A stretch of 55,443 nt of DNA from an uncultured Planctomycetota bacterium (GCA_900696685.1 CAADHA010000032.1:1-55443), one strand, 5' to 3'; numbered from the stretch's first letter, positions 8,542 through 17,716 are shown. Numbers and translations: made by a program. Notes: a model not told the origin generated them from the sequence alone.

Positions 8542-8832
8542 TCAGGCCTTGGCGCCCGAGACGATGCCTTCCTTCTTGTTGGTATGGCCGCGGAACTGGC
8601 GGGTCGGGCTGAACTCGCCGAGTTTGTGGCCCACCATGTCTTCCGTCACGAATACGTCGAGGAACGTGCGACCGTTGTGCACCTTGAACGTGTGCCCCAC
8701 GAACTCGGGGACGATGGTGCAGCGGCGCGACCAGGTCCTGATCGGCTCGCGCCGGCCGGACTGCGACATCCGCATCACCTTCACGAAGAGATGCTCTTCG
8801 ACGAACGGCCCTTTTTTCAATGAACGAGCCAT
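8542..8832 (-). CDS. rpsS: 30S ribosomal protein S19
   Basis: Small-subunit head protein near the A-site finger. It begins [16 protein letters not shown] and carries [22 protein letters not shown], quoted in part, and [14 protein letters not shown]. 96 residues, normal. Confidence 0.97.
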   Translation of the reverse strand: MARSLKKGPFVEEHLFVKVMRMSQSGRREPIRTWSRRCTIVPEFVGHTFKVHNGRTFLDVFVTEDMVGHKLGEFSPTRQFRGHTNKKEGIVSGAKA

Positions 8833-8844
8833 GATTCACGCTCC

Positions 8845-9699
8845 TCACAAAGTCAACTGGCCGTATCGCTTGCTGCGACGGCGCCGAATGATCCGCTTGG
8901 TCGAGGCGAGTTTGCGCTTGCGCGTGCGCCCACCCTTGGCGAAGACGCCTGTCTTGCCTGCGGGCGCGCGTCCGCCCTTGGACTTGCCCTCGCCCCCGCC
9001 CAGCGGGTGGTCGTAGTGATTGCGCACCATGCCGCGCGTCTTGGGCTTGCGCCCGCGGTGCCGGCTGCGGCCGGCCTTGCCCAGCCGCACCTGCTGATGA
9101 TCCGTGTTTCCAACCTCGCCGATCGTGGCGCGACACTCGACCGACACCTGCCGGATCTCGCCCGAAGGCATCACCAGCGTGGCCCACTTCTCCTCGCGGT
9201 TGGTCAGGCGGGCGGACATGCCCGCGGCGCGGCAGAGTTGCCCGCCCTTGCCCGGCACCATCTCAAGACAGTGCACGTTCAGGCCGGTGGGGATGAACTT
9301 GAGCGGCATGCAGTTACCGACCTTGGGCTCAATGCGCTCGCGGCTGCTGAGCAGGACTTCGCCGTCCCTGATTCCCCTGGGGGCAATGATGTAGCGCCGC
9401 TCGCCGCCGGCGTACTCCAGCAGAGCAAGGTGGGCAGAGCGGTTGGGGTCGTACTCGACGCCGACGACCTTGGCAGGCACATCGTCGATGTGCCGCTTCC
9501 AGTCAATGGCGCGATAGCGGCGCTTGTGCCCTCCGCCGCGGCCCCACACGGTAATCTTGCCCTGGTTGTTGCGCCCGGCCGACTTCGTGTAATGGCGCAG
9601 CAGCGACTTCTCCGGCGTGTGCTTGGTCACTTCCGCATGGACGTTGACGGAGGAGTTCCGTCGCCCGGCGCTGGTTCGTTTGTAAACTCGAATCGGCAT
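8845..9699 (-). CDS. rplB: 50S ribosomal protein L2
   Basis: Peptidyl-transferase-centre protein. Signatures: TSAGRRNSSV near the start, GRNNQGKITVWGRGGGHKRR, GGQLCRAAGMSARL and the C-terminal VRNHYDHPLGGGEGKSKGGR containing the conserved HPHGGGEG-type loop (here HPLGGGEG). 284 residues. The ATG at 9699 gives the MPIRVYKRTSAG start; a TTG two codons upstream is the alternative. Confidence 0.97.
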   Translation of the reverse strand: MPIRVYKRTSAGRRNSSVNVHAEVTKHTPEKSLLRHYTKSAGRNNQGKITVWGRGGGHKRRYRAIDWKRHIDDVPAKVVGVEYDPNRSAHLALLEYAGGERRYIIAPRGIRDGEVLLSSRERIEPKVGNCMPLKFIPTGLNVHCLEMVPGKGGQLCRAAGMSARLTNREEKWATLVMPSGEIRQVSVECRATIGEVGNTDHQQVRLGKAGRSRHRGRKPKTRGMVRNHYDHPLGGGEGKSKGGRAPAGKTGVFAKGGRTRKRKLASTKRIIRRRRSKRYGQLTL

Positions 9700-9753
9700 G
9701 GTCAAGCCCTTGTCGCACCTCCGCGGTCGCCGATGCGACCCGGAGCCGTTTCC

Positions 9754-10029
9754 TCAGAACAGTTCGATCCGGTCCTCCGCGTGAACGCGCACGATCGCTT
9801 TTCGCAGGTCGCTGGTGCGCGTGTAACCCAGGCGCGTGCGGCGGATCTTGCCCGGGCGCCGGGCGGTGTTCACCGCGACGACTCGCACCTTGTAGAGTTC
9901 CTCAACCGCCCGCTTGATGTCCTGCTTGCTGGCGCCGCGATCAACCTCGAACACGTAACGGTTCTGCTCCTGGGCCGTCGTATTCTTCTCGGTTACCAGC
10001 GGTCGTCGTATCACGATGGTGGCGTCCAT
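9754..10029 (-). CDS. rplW: 50S ribosomal protein L23
   Basis: Exit-tunnel docking protein for trigger factor and SRP. Contains [21 protein letters not shown], quoted in part, [21 protein letters not shown] and [13 protein letters not shown]. 91 residues. The start codon shares one base with the rplD stop. Confidence 0.96.
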   Translation of the reverse strand: MDATIVIRRPLVTEKNTTAQEQNRYVFEVDRGASKQDIKRAVEELYKVRVVAVNTARRPGKIRRTRLGYTRTSDLRKAIVRVHAEDRIELF

Positions 10030-10706
10030 CAGCGGCCTCCTTTCGTGGCGGCGCTGCGGTTCTTCGCTTCGCCCGTACAGTGGCTGCCGTCGAGAAAGGC
10101 CTGGAGATTCGCCTTCTCGATCACGAGGTAGCGATGGTTGAGCAGTTCAAACGCGTTCAACTGCTCCCACCGGATCGTGTCCACTCCGTCAAGGTTGCGG
10201 GCGCTTCGGCGAGCGTTGACGTTCTTTGAGTCCAGCGCGACGAGGCAGGAGCGGTCAATGCCCACCTTGTCGAGCAGGCTCTTGAACTCGGCCGTCTTGG
10301 GCGCCTCAAAGTCGATGCGGTCGATGATCTTGATTTCCTGATCGACGGCTTTGGCGAGCAGGGCGTTGCGATTGGCGAGGCGACGCATCTTGCGAGGCAT
10401 GTCCTTGCGGAAGTCCTCGCCGGTGCGCGTCTTGGCGAAGGCGACGCCGCCGCCTTTCATGACGTTGGTGCGCACGGTGCCGCGGCGGGCGTTGCCCGTG
10501 CCTTTCTGCTTGAAAAGTTTGCGCGTTGAGCCTTCGACGCGGGAGCGGTTCTTCGTGCGCGCCGACCCCTGCCGGCGGTTGGCGTGCGATCGCACGTAGG
10601 CCTGCTTGAGCAGTGCGGGGCGGATTTCGCCGCCGAGCAGAGCCTCGTTGACACTGAATGTGTCAACCTGCTTTCCCTTCAGATCATAAACAGGCAGTTC
10701 GATCAT
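10029..10706 (-). CDS. rplD: 50S ribosomal protein L4
   Basis: Large-subunit tunnel protein; in E. coli it also autoregulates the S10 operon. Shows the tunnel-loop region [24 protein letters not shown], quoted in part, and RGGGVAF-like [13 protein letters not shown]. 225 residues with a C-terminal tail of about 15 residues. About 247 nt without a convincing gene separate it from rplC, unusually wide for this cluster. Confidence 0.96.
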   Translation of the reverse strand: MIELPVYDLKGKQVDTFSVNEALLGGEIRPALLKQAYVRSHANRRQGSARTKNRSRVEGSTRKLFKQKGTGNARRGTVRTNVMKGGGVAFAKTRTGEDFRKDMPRKMRRLANRNALLAKAVDQEIKIIDRIDFEAPKTAEFKSLLDKVGIDRSCLVALDSKNVNARRSARNLDGVDTIRWEQLNAFELLNHRYLVIEKANLQAFLDGSHCTGEAKNRSAATKGGR

Positions 10707-10953
10707 GATGGTCTTTCCTGGCCTTCCAACCGTGCCGCGCCGACAGGGGCCGGCGCACAGGGGTTGAAGGCTCGTTTCGCCTATCCTCCGACGCCATCCA
10801 TTGATGTTCCGGCGTGGCAGGAATCGACTCGGTTCGCTGCTGCTTGAGCCGCACCACTTTCTGTCGTCGCCGGGCAGTACCCTTCAGTCGTCGGGCTTCT
10901 CCGGCCGGGGGGGACGCTCGCCCCGCCCGCAATCATTCAATCACTCGCCTGGG

Positions 10954-11643
10954 TCAGTGTTTCTTCTTGCCGCTCGCCTGCAGTTGCTTGGAGCGGCCGA
11001 GACGCCGCGAAGTGCGGACGAAGAGTAGGCCGCCATTCGGCCCGGGAACAGCCCCCTTGACCAGCAAAATGTTCCGCTCCGGCTGGATCTCGACCACGTC
11101 GAGGTTCCGCGCCGTGACACGTTCAGCCCCCATGTGGCCGGCCATCTTCTTGCCCTTCTTGGGCTTGGGACCCGTGCCGCGATTGGTCGCATGGCCGGCG
11201 ATCGAGCCGGGCGAGCGGTGCTTGCGCTCCGTTCCGTGAGAAGCGCACAGACCCTTGAAGTTGTGTCGCTTCATCGTTCCCTGGAAACCCTTGCCCTTGC
11301 TGACGCCGATCACATCCACGAACTTCGTGTCCGCGAAGACTTCAACGGTCAGCGCCTGTCCCAACTCGGCGTCGCCGGCGTCCTCATCTAGCCGGATTTC
11401 ACGATGGTGCTTCTTGGGAGTGAGGCCGGCCTTGGCGTCGTGGCCGATGAGCGGCATTGTTGTGCGTCCCGGCTCCACGTCCTCGAAGGCGATCTGAATC
11501 GCGCTGTAGCCGTGGTCGTCCTTCGACTTGATCTGCGAAACGTAGCACGGCCCCGCCTGAATGACCGTTACAGGGACATTCCTTCCCTCCTCGGTGAAGT
11601 AGCGGGTCATGCCGATCTTTCGGCCCAGCAGTGCCTTGCTCAT
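10954..11643 (-). CDS. rplC: 50S ribosomal protein L3
   Basis: Large-subunit protein near the peptidyl-transferase centre. It begins [20 protein letters not shown] and has the loop [16 protein letters not shown] with the family's GTMKRH(N/G)F glutamine-methylation region, and [21 protein letters not shown] quoted in part. 229 residues. The ATG at 11643 fits the conserved MSKALLGRK start; the open frame upstream is not conserved. Confidence 0.96.
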   Translation of the reverse strand: MSKALLGRKIGMTRYFTEEGRNVPVTVIQAGPCYVSQIKSKDDHGYSAIQIAFEDVEPGRTTMPLIGHDAKAGLTPKKHHREIRLDEDAGDAELGQALTVEVFADTKFVDVIGVSKGKGFQGTMKRHNFKGLCASHGTERKHRSPGSIAGHATNRGTGPKPKKGKKMAGHMGAERVTARNLDVVEIQPERNILLVKGAVPGPNGGLLFVRTSRRLGRSKQLQASGKKKH

Positions 11644-11834
11644 AGCGACGTTGCTCCGTCTCGGGTCAGAGGTTGCGCGGGAGGAGTCGGCGAACGATCG
11701 CCGCTGTCGCCGGGCAACATGGCCGGTGCTGAAAACTTCCTGTCTTTCCGGGTGATCGACGCCGCCGCGGCGGAATCGACCGGCCCACCAATGCAATCGG
11801 CCGCCCTCTCAGGCGACCGCAGCGAGAACTCGTA

Positions 11835-12143
11835 TCACGCCTTAATCTTCACGAAAACACCCGCCGGGACAACGAGGCGATTGAGCGCTTCGACCGTGCG
11901 GGCATTGGGTTCCTGGATGTCAATGATGCGCTTGTGTGTGCGGATCTCAAACTGCTCGCGGGACTTCTTGTCGATGTGCGGCCCGCGCAGCACGGTGTAA
12001 CGCTCGATGCGCGTGGGCAGCGGAATCGGGCCCGACACGCGGGCGCCGGTGCGCTTGGCGTGATCGACGATCTCGCGGGCCGAGGCGTCAAGCGCCTGGT
12101 GGTCGTAGGCTTCCATGCGGATTCGAATCTTGGCTTCAGTCAT
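11835..12143 (-). CDS. rpsJ: 30S ribosomal protein S10
   Basis: Small-subunit head protein (NusE in antitermination). Signatures: [20 protein letters not shown] and [20 protein letters not shown], and [11 protein letters not shown]. 102 residues. The ATG at 12143 has AGGTGA five bases upstream. First gene of the cluster; tuf, fusA and rpsG/rpsL, often found upstream, are absent here. Confidence 0.97.
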   Translation of the reverse strand: MTEAKIRIRMEAYDHQALDASAREIVDHAKRTGARVSGPIPLPTRIERYTVLRGPHIDKKSREQFEIRTHKRIIDIQEPNARTVEALNRLVVPAGVFVKIKA

Positions 12144-12295
12144 TGAGTCACCTGGGATCAACTGGAATCATTCAACTGCGACATCGGAGACGGCCCGCTT
12201 GCGCCGCTTCCCCGCCGCCGGCCCGCACATCTGCCTGGCCCACCACTCCCGGATTGCGCCCGCCCCCATGGCCGGCGCGCGGTGAAAAGTCCCAC

Positions 12296-12323
12296 AGTAT
12301 ACGATTCCGCCTTGACCGGTCAA
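12296..12323 (-). promoter_or_regulatory. Sigma-70-type promoter of the S10 cluster
   Basis: On the minus strand TTGACC (12323-12318) and TATACT (12301-12296) are separated by 16 bp, close to the -35/-10 consensus. It predicts a start near 12289 and a leader of about 145 nt before rpsJ. The -35 element lies inside a perfect 12-bp palindrome TTGACCGGTCAA (12312-12323), a possible operator. Confidence 0.6.
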
Positions 12324-12434
12324 CTGCGTTGATTCGGGGGCATCGAAGCACACGAAGGGCGGATTGGTTCCCGGCGCGGGAGCGGCGGGGCGTTGAATCA
12401 GGCACCCAACCTCCACCTCCCTGACGCATGCGCC

Positions 12435-13802
12435 TCATGCGTGGCGCGGCGGATGGGCCTCGGGAAACCTCAGCGTGAATGTCGCACCCGCGCCCGGGCG
12501 GCTTTCCACCTCCAGCCGGCCGCCATGACGCTCCACGAGACGGTACGAGATTGAAAGACCAAGGCCCGTCCCCTTGCCAACTGGTTTGGTCGTAAAGAAC
12601 GGCTCGAAAATTCGGCTGAGGTGCTCCGGCGCGATTCCTGTCCCAGTGTCAGTCACGCGGAGCACCACGCAGCCGTGATCTCGGCTTGCAGCAAATGTGA
12701 GCACGGGATCGGGCGCCTCGGCCATCGCGTCGATCGCGTTGATTGCCAGGTTCACGAGCACCTGCTGCATCGCGAGGGGCAGGGTGCAGGTGCGCGCCAG
12801 CGGCTCGGGCACATCACGCACGATGCGCACGCGGTCGAGGCGGCGGTCGAGATCGACGACCTGGATCACGCGATCGATGAGTTGCCCGAGCGGGATGGGC
12901 GTGCCCGAGGGCGAGTCGGGCCGCGCGAATGAGGTCATCTGTCGCACGATCGTGTGGATGCGTTCGATCTGCTGGCGGAGCGTGAGGAGGGCGCCGGAGC
13001 GTGGGGCTTCCGGGTTGCGCTGCATCAGCTGGAGAACGCTGTCCATCGAGGCAAGGGGGTTGGCGATCTCGTGGGCCAGTCCGGCGGCCATCTGCCCCAG
13101 GGCGACCATCTTCTCGTGCTGAACCATCGCCTGCTGCTGATCGCGCAGGCGGCGCGACATTTCGAGGATGCGGCCGTGGTGCGCGAGGACGCGGCGCTCA
13201 TCGTCGCGCAGGCGACGCGTGATGCGGTTGACGATCAGGACAGTGACGTAGAGGGTGAGTACGAGGCCTGCGGCCTGGAGCCACTCGTCCCGAGTTGCCG
13301 GCGCCTCGCCCGCCAGGGCCAGAAGAGCAAGAAGGAGAGCGGCGGCGAGCGTCGCGGCGGCGCACGCCATGATCGGGCCCAGCAGGAGGCTCGCAAAGAC
13401 CATGTGAAAGACGAAGAAGCCGGTCATCGGGCTGCTCAATCCGCCGGTCCACAACACGAGAAGGGACAGCATGAGCAGGTCAACGGCGATCTGGGTCCAT
13501 ATGACGGCCAGGAGCCGCCGCGGCCGGCGCAGAAGCGCTGCGCCCCGGCGAACCCACTGCTGGATTGCGGCGTTGGCGGCAAGAAGCGCTGCGCCGACCA
13601 GTATCCCGCGCCAGGTGTTCGGAAACCACCCGAGAATCTGCCAGTCAATTACCGACCCGGCAAGGACCAGCGCTCCCGCGATCCAGCGCAGCGTCATGAA
13701 CCAGCGCACCTGCTGCACGAGGAGGCGAGGATGCGCCGCACCTGAAGCCGTACTCGATCGAACGATCCTGGATGCGTGCTGCTGCAAGAGCCGATCACTC
13801 AC
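12435..13802 (-). CDS. Membrane sensor histidine kinase, complete catalytic core
   Basis: Autophosphorylating kinase that would donate phosphate to a response regulator. Six hydrophobic segments lie between about residues 36 and 192 with little periplasmic loop, reminiscent of RegB-like membrane sensors. A coiled region follows, then the H-box [10 protein letters not shown] with His244, N-box [10 protein letters not shown] (351-360), G1 DTGTGI (385-390), F-box PFFTTK and G2 GTGLGL (411-416). 455 residues. Its ATG overlaps the TGA of the upstream kinase-like gene by 4 nt, so the two are co-translated. The likely partner is the sigma-54 activator encoded at 15399-16802 (inference from proximity and the NtrB-like core). 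The signal sensed is unknown. Confidence 0.93.
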   Translation of the reverse strand: MSDRLLQQHASRIVRSSTASGAAHPRLLVQQVRWFMTLRWIAGALVLAGSVIDWQILGWFPNTWRGILVGAALLAANAAIQQWVRRGAALLRRPRRLLAVIWTQIAVDLLMLSLLVLWTGGLSSPMTGFFVFHMVFASLLLGPIMACAAATLAAALLLALLALAGEAPATRDEWLQAAGLVLTLYVTVLIVNRITRRLRDDERRVLAHHGRILEMSRRLRDQQQAMVQHEKMVALGQMAAGLAHEIANPLASMDSVLQLMQRNPEAPRSGALLTLRQQIERIHTIVRQMTSFARPDSPSGTPIPLGQLIDRVIQVVDLDRRLDRVRIVRDVPEPLARTCTLPLAMQQVLVNLAINAIDAMAEAPDPVLTFAASRDHGCVVLRVTDTGTGIAPEHLSRIFEPFFTTKPVGKGTGLGLSISYRLVERHGGRLEVESRPGAGATFTLRFPEAHPPRHA

Positions 13803-14857
13803 GCTGTGGGAGTTTCTTCAGGGCCTGAGACGACGCCGACGGAGCGCGGCAGGTCGAGCATTTTCTGACCGGGCACATAGTCGGTCAAAACGATGCGTCG
13901 CACGTGCTGAAGCGCCTCGATCGTTCCGTTCATGCGGGCCAGGCAGGATCGGATGCGGGCGAGACGGTCGGGCAACTCGGCCGCGGCATCAGCGCGGCGG
14001 TGCAGCAACTGGACCTGGAGTTCGATGATAGCCAGGGCGTTGTTGAGTTCGTGGCTGAGCGTCCGGGCCGCCTGGTGGAGCGTTTCGACCTTGCGCTGCT
14101 CGTTGGCGGCGAGCTGCTCTGCGAGGTGGTTGTAGGTTGCCGCGAGCAGACCGAACTCGCCGGGCAGATCCGTCGGGACACGGTAATCGAATCGCTCGCG
14201 CGCCCATTCTCCGCTGGCGCGCCGGAGCAGGTCCACCGGGCGCAACACCATCCCCGTAATGCGCAGCACGACGAGAACGGAGATGTTGACCACGACGATG
14301 GCGGCGACAGCAATGCCCAGCACCACCCATCGGAAATAACCCGTGATCTCCACCTGCCGCGAGGAGGCCAGCGCCCGGGCATTGCGCGTCAGGGCGAGGA
14401 TGTCCGCCTGCATCGCGCCCTGCTCCGCCAGCAGTTCATGACCGAGTTCCACCTTTTCACCTCTGTCGAGCGCATCGGCCAGCGACCCCAACTCGTCGGC
14501 GAGGATCGGAAGGTTGTCGCCAAGTCGGTCGCGGATGGCCGGGCCGGGCGAGTCTGCGGGCCAGTCGAGGTCTTCCGCGAGGAGGCGCTCCAGGCTCAGA
14601 CGGATCTCGCCGGCCCCTCGGCGCAGGTCTTCGCTGCGGGGCCGTCCGCCCGCCTCCCGGGCAAGGACCATGCGAGTCTCAATGTCAATGACCAGCCCGC
14701 CCAGGTCGTGCAGCCGGGCGATGTAGGCGGTCGTTACGGCCCGGCTCTCGTCGAGGCGCTCCAGGAGCCGCTCGAGGAGGACCACGGCACCAATGGCCAG
14801 GACCGCAAAGAGGGCGATCAATGAGCCAAGCCCGAGAAGAAGTTTGCGACGCAGCAT
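13799..14857 (-). CDS. HAMP-HisKA protein without ATPase domain
   Basis: Predicted membrane sensor. Transmembrane segments lie at about 7-28 and 176-198 with a helical periplasmic domain between them, a HAMP domain at about 200-252, and a dimerisation/phosphotransfer segment with the H-box TLSHELNNALAI (His269). It ends at residue 352, some 80 residues after the His, with no N, G1 or G2 box. The next gene, overlapping by 4 nt, supplies a complete kinase. The likely role is a sensor subunit phosphorylated in trans, or a heterodimer partner (inference). The ATG at 14857 is chosen because the MLRRKLLLGLGSLIALF segment starts a membrane anchor and because upstream codons overlap the divergent gene's promoter; GGAGGA lies unusually close to this ATG, so the start is not certain. 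Confidence 0.82.
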   Translation of the reverse strand: MLRRKLLLGLGSLIALFAVLAIGAVVLLERLLERLDESRAVTTAYIARLHDLGGLVIDIETRMVLAREAGGRPRSEDLRRGAGEIRLSLERLLAEDLDWPADSPGPAIRDRLGDNLPILADELGSLADALDRGEKVELGHELLAEQGAMQADILALTRNARALASSRQVEITGYFRWVVLGIAVAAIVVVNISVLVVLRITGMVLRPVDLLRRASGEWARERFDYRVPTDLPGEFGLLAATYNHLAEQLAANEQRKVETLHQAARTLSHELNNALAIIELQVQLLHRRADAAAELPDRLARIRSCLARMNGTIEALQHVRRIVLTDYVPGQKMLDLPRSVGVVSGPEETPTA

Positions 14858-14894
14858 TCCTCCGGCAACATGCAAGCGGCGCGCCGCGAAGAGG

Positions 14895-14910
14895 CGGCAC
14901 GCCGATTGCA
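14895..14910 (+). promoter_or_regulatory. Candidate sigma-54 promoter before the ygbA-like gene
   Basis: CGGCACGCCGATTGCA has GG at 14896-14897 and GC at 14908-14909, exactly 10 bp between, and differs from the -24/-12 consensus TGGCACG-N4-TTGCA only in the first base. The predicted start, about 14921, lies 22 nt before the ATG at 14943. A sigma-54 activator gene is 0.45 kb away. Confidence 0.72.
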
Positions 14911-14942
14911 CCCGCATTTCGAGTACCCGGACGGAAGCCACC

Positions 14943-15380
14943 ATGTCGAATCTGATCGAAACTCCGATCCCGTTGCCGCAATCCCCGCGCCCGACATTAC
15001 CGGCCTCGGGTCGGGTCCCCGAGACGCCCGCGGACCGCCGCCTGAGGCGCGATCTGCGGACACTCTCTCTGTTCATCGAAACCTGGTGCCGCGCACATCA
15101 CGCCCGCCGGCGAAATTCCCCGGTGCGGATGAAGTCGCATGATGTGCCGGCCATTGCGGGCTGCGAAGTCTCGCTCTGCGCGTCCTGCAGGAAACTGCTG
15201 CAGCACTCGTGGGTGAAGCGGACGACCTGCCCTCTTGACCCCAAGCCCGCGTGCAAGCACTGCCCCTCGCACTGCTACCACCCGCACTACCGGCGGCGGA
15301 TCAGGATGGTGATGCGCGACTCGGGCCGGCGCTTGCTCATGCGCGGCCGACTCGACTACCTGCTGAAACTGCTCTTCTGA
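14943..15380 (+). CDS. YgbA-like protein, nitrous oxide-stimulated promoter family
   Basis: Small cysteine-rich protein of the family represented by E. coli YgbA. The C-terminal half carries the family core: CEVSLCASCRKLLQHS, CPLDPKPACKHCPSHCY, then HYRRRIRMVMRDSGRRLL, giving a C-x4-C-x2-C and C-x7-C-x2-C-x3-C arrangement consistent with a metal or Fe-S site. E. coli ygbA belongs to the nitrosative-stress (NsrR) regulon; its biochemical function is not firmly known. 145 residues; a Pro-rich N-terminus of about 35 residues precedes the domain. It lies between a divergent kinase-like gene and a convergent sigma-54 activator, behind a near-consensus sigma-54 promoter. The ATG at 14943 has GGAAG upstream; an earlier ATG at 14793 would lie antisense in the kinase gene and is rejected. 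Confidence 0.85.
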   Translation: MSNLIETPIPLPQSPRPTLPASGRVPETPADRRLRRDLRTLSLFIETWCRAHHARRRNSPVRMKSHDVPAIAGCEVSLCASCRKLLQHSWVKRTTCPLDPKPACKHCPSHCYHPHYRRRIRMVMRDSGRRLLMRGRLDYLLKLLF

Positions 15381-15398
15381 GAGACGGACCGCGACGGC

Positions 15399-16802
15399 TC
15401 ATTCGTCCGACTTGGCGATCCCGAGTTCCTCCATCTTTCGATAGAGTGAGGAGAGGCCGATGCCGAGGTGGCGCGAGCATTCGTTCTTGTCGTAGCCGTG
15501 GCGGCGGAGCGAGTAGAGGATGTGCTGGCGTTCGAACTGGCGCAGGGCTTCGCGGAGTTCCTCCCCGCCTTCGCCGGTCGCCTCGCCGCCGCCGAAGGGC
15601 AGATCGGCGACACCGATCTCATGGGAGTCGGCGAAGATGACGGCTCGCTCAACGACGTTCTCGAGTTCGCGGATGTTGCCCGGCCAGTCATGGCTCAGCA
15701 GGGCGCGCATGGCGCCGTTTGTCATGCCTGGCACGGGCTTGTTCATCTGGCTCGCATACTTCCTGAGGAAGTGATGCGCGAGAAGCGGGATGTCCTCGCG
15801 GCGCTGTCGCAACGGCGGGAGTTCAATCTTCACCACGTCCAGCCGGTACATCAGGTCCTCGCGGAACTGTCCCTTGGAGACCATCTCGCGCAGGTCGCGG
15901 TTGGTCGCGGCGATGATGCGGACATCCACCGGCCGGCCTCGCGTGTCGCCCACGGGAACGACCACGCGCTCCTCAAGGACGCGCAGGAGCATGGACTGAG
16001 TCGCGAGGGGGAGCGTCGAGATCTCGTCGAGGAAGAGCGTCCCCCCCCCGGCCGCCTCGAAATAGCCGACGCGGTCCGCCGTCGCGCCGGTGAAGGAGCC
16101 TTTTCGGTGTCCGAAGAGTTCGGAGGCAATGAGCGTTTCCGGGATCGCGCCGCAGTTGACGGGAACGAAAGGCTTGTCTCGCGTCACGCCGTTGTAATGG
16201 ATCGCCCGGGCGATGAGTTCCTTGCCGGTCCCGGATTCGCCGAAAATCAACACCGTGCTCTTGACGGCCGCGAGGCGGCGGACCATCTCGAAGAGGCGCA
16301 GCATCGAGGGCGCCTGACCGACAAGGTTGTCAAAGGCGCACTCGGCCGCGAGTTGTTCCGTCATCAGCCGGTTGGCGCGCCACATCTCACCGTGCGCCAG
16401 CGCCCGTTCGACCTTGAGGAGCAGGTCTTCGAACTGGATAGGTTTGAGGAGGTAGTCGGCGGCGCCGGCCCGCATCGACTCGACGGCGCTGTCCACCGTG
16501 CCGTAGGCCGTCAGGATCACCACAGGCGTCTGCGGCGCCAGGCGGCGCAGATTGGCCAGCAAGGCCAGCCCGTCCATCTCGGGCATGCGAACGTCCGCGA
16601 GCACGAGATCGAAGGGCCGCTCCAGCGCCTTCTCGTATGCGATGCGCCCATTGGGGGCCTGCACGACGCTGTAGCCCTCCTGCTCGAGCAGTTCCGCGAG
16701 CGACTCGCGGAGAACCTGCTCATCTTCGGCAATGAGGATGGATCGGGGCATGGGGGCGTCGTTCGCTTTCCCGCTGGCCGCCGTTTCCCGCTTCTGCTCC
16801 AT
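15399..16802 (-). CDS. NtrC-family sigma-54-dependent response regulator
   Basis: Phosphorylation-controlled activator of sigma-54 RNA polymerase. Receiver domain (about 20-135) with acidic pair ED at 26-27, phospho-acceptor Asp70 in LVLADVRMPEMDG and Lys120. AAA+ domain with Walker A GESGTGKE (188-195), the sigma-54 contact loop GSFTGA (235-240, variant of GAFTGA) and Walker B GGTLFLDE (253-260). A Fis-type helix-turn-helix ends the protein (SRHLGIGLSSLYRKMEELGI). 467 residues. ATG 16802 or ATG 16751 (MPRSILIAEDE) may start it. Three candidate sigma-54 promoters lie within 2.4 kb, which suggests local targets. Confidence 0.95.
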   Translation of the reverse strand: MEQKRETAASGKANDAPMPRSILIAEDEQVLRESLAELLEQEGYSVVQAPNGRIAYEKALERPFDLVLADVRMPEMDGLALLANLRRLAPQTPVVILTAYGTVDSAVESMRAGAADYLLKPIQFEDLLLKVERALAHGEMWRANRLMTEQLAAECAFDNLVGQAPSMLRLFEMVRRLAAVKSTVLIFGESGTGKELIARAIHYNGVTRDKPFVPVNCGAIPETLIASELFGHRKGSFTGATADRVGYFEAAGGGTLFLDEISTLPLATQSMLLRVLEERVVVPVGDTRGRPVDVRIIAATNRDLREMVSKGQFREDLMYRLDVVKIELPPLRQRREDIPLLAHHFLRKYASQMNKPVPGMTNGAMRALLSHDWPGNIRELENVVERAVIFADSHEIGVADLPFGGGEATGEGGEELREALRQFERQHILYSLRRHGYDKNECSRHLGIGLSSLYRKMEELGIAKSDE

Positions 16803-16871
16803 GCCTGATTATTGTCACGCGGGAGCGGAGGCGAGACAGCACGGGACAGGGGATTGTGGTGGCGGCGGTCT

Positions 16872-17429
16872 TCAGGGCTTCAGAAACTCCTCCGGGATGG
16901 GGAACTGCTCCGTCTCACGCTGCCAGAGGACGCTGACGATCCACCACCGCCCGGCGCTCTCGACGAGTTGAATGCTGTTGACGCCGCGTGCGTAGGGCTG
17001 CTCCTCTTGCGCGGTCCGGCGGCTCTCGTAGACGCTCAGCACGTGGGCGATCTGTCCAAAGCGCTCGATGCGCATCGAGGCGGACTTCTCGAAGTAGCCC
17101 GATCCTTCAAGATAGCGGCGCTCCCGCTCAACGTACTCCTCAACAGGCACGCTGTCGACGACGGCCGTGCCGTGCGCCGCCCGGGCCACGCTCAGCCTTG
17201 CGCCGGGGAAGAACAGGGCGCGATAGCGGTCCCAGTCGCGGGCCTGCCCCTTTGGTCCGGAGATGGTGTCGTACATCGCCGCCACGATGCTCTCGACTGT
17301 GCGGACATGTTCCGGGTGAACAGCTGCACCATGGGCCTCCATTCCGCCCGGAGGCTGGACAGCGGCGGGTACATTGAAAGGAACCAGGGCGGAAAGGCAG
17401 AATGCGGCAAGACACAGTGCGCGGCGCAT
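16872..17429 (-). CDS. Secreted NTF2/SnoaL-like protein
   Basis: 185 residues with a signal peptide (MRRALCLAAFCLSALVPFNVPAAV) and a mature part shaped like the small alpha+beta-barrel NTF2/SnoaL group: an N-terminal helix (VESIVAAMYDTISGPKG), RDWDRYRALFFPGARL, and C-terminal strands with VNSIQLVESAGRWWIVSVLW. No catalytic residues can be assigned. The start at 17429 has AGGAG upstream; the frame is open further upstream but unlike coding sequence. It is divergent from the multihaem operon and has its own candidate sigma-54 promoter, suggesting a shared role. Confidence 0.75.
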   Translation of the reverse strand: MRRALCLAAFCLSALVPFNVPAAVQPPGGMEAHGAAVHPEHVRTVESIVAAMYDTISGPKGQARDWDRYRALFFPGARLSVARAAHGTAVVDSVPVEEYVERERRYLEGSGYFEKSASMRIERFGQIAHVLSVYESRRTAQEEQPYARGVNSIQLVESAGRWWIVSVLWQRETEQFPIPEEFLKP

Positions 17430-17464
17430 GAGGACTCCTCTCGTGTTGAAGACGTGCGATCGAG

Positions 17465-17480
17465 TGCAACTGGCGTACCG
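17465..17480 (-). promoter_or_regulatory. Candidate sigma-54 promoter before the NTF2-like gene
   Basis: Minus strand reads CGGTACGCCAGTTGCA: GG at 17479-17478, GC at 17467-17466, 10 bp apart, with a perfect TTGCA -12 element and two mismatches in the -24 element. The predicted start near 17454 is about 25 nt before the ATG at 17429 and leaves room for its AGGAG. Confidence 0.6.
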
Positions 17481-17700
17481 GATGAAGGGGCGGGCAACCA
17501 GCGGCCCCGCGTCGGGTTTCCTGCTGCTGCGGAAGATGCGCTGTCCGTATTGCAGCACCGGCTCACCCGGATTCGGGAATGAGAGCGCGCTGCGTTTCTC
17601 AAAACCGAGAATCGCGATCTGAAGGCACGAAGCTGGTGTGCACGGCGGGTGAAAATCCGGCGGCGGGCGGTCAATACCGGGGTGATCTCCCCGATCGGTG

Positions 17701-17716
17701 CGGCACGTAACGTGCA
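17701..17716 (+). promoter_or_regulatory. Candidate sigma-54 promoter of the multihaem operon
   Basis: CGGCACGTAACGTGCA: GG at 17702-17703 and GC at 17714-17715, exactly 10 bp between. Two bases differ from TGGCACG-N4-TTGCA. It overlaps a 13-bp palindrome GCACGT-A-ACGTGC (17703-17715). The predicted start near 17727 lies about 60 nt before the first gene. Confidence 0.6.

Noticed and set aside
10684..10932. 82-codon minus-strand frame between rplD and rplC
   Set aside because: Overlaps the rplD start region, no family pattern, basic composition expected of GC-rich noise.
14871..14886. Sigma-54-like element on the minus strand before the kinase-like gene
   Set aside because: TTGCA and GG-N10-GC are present, but the predicted start would fall about 3 nt before the ATG, leaving no leader; two -24 mismatches as well.
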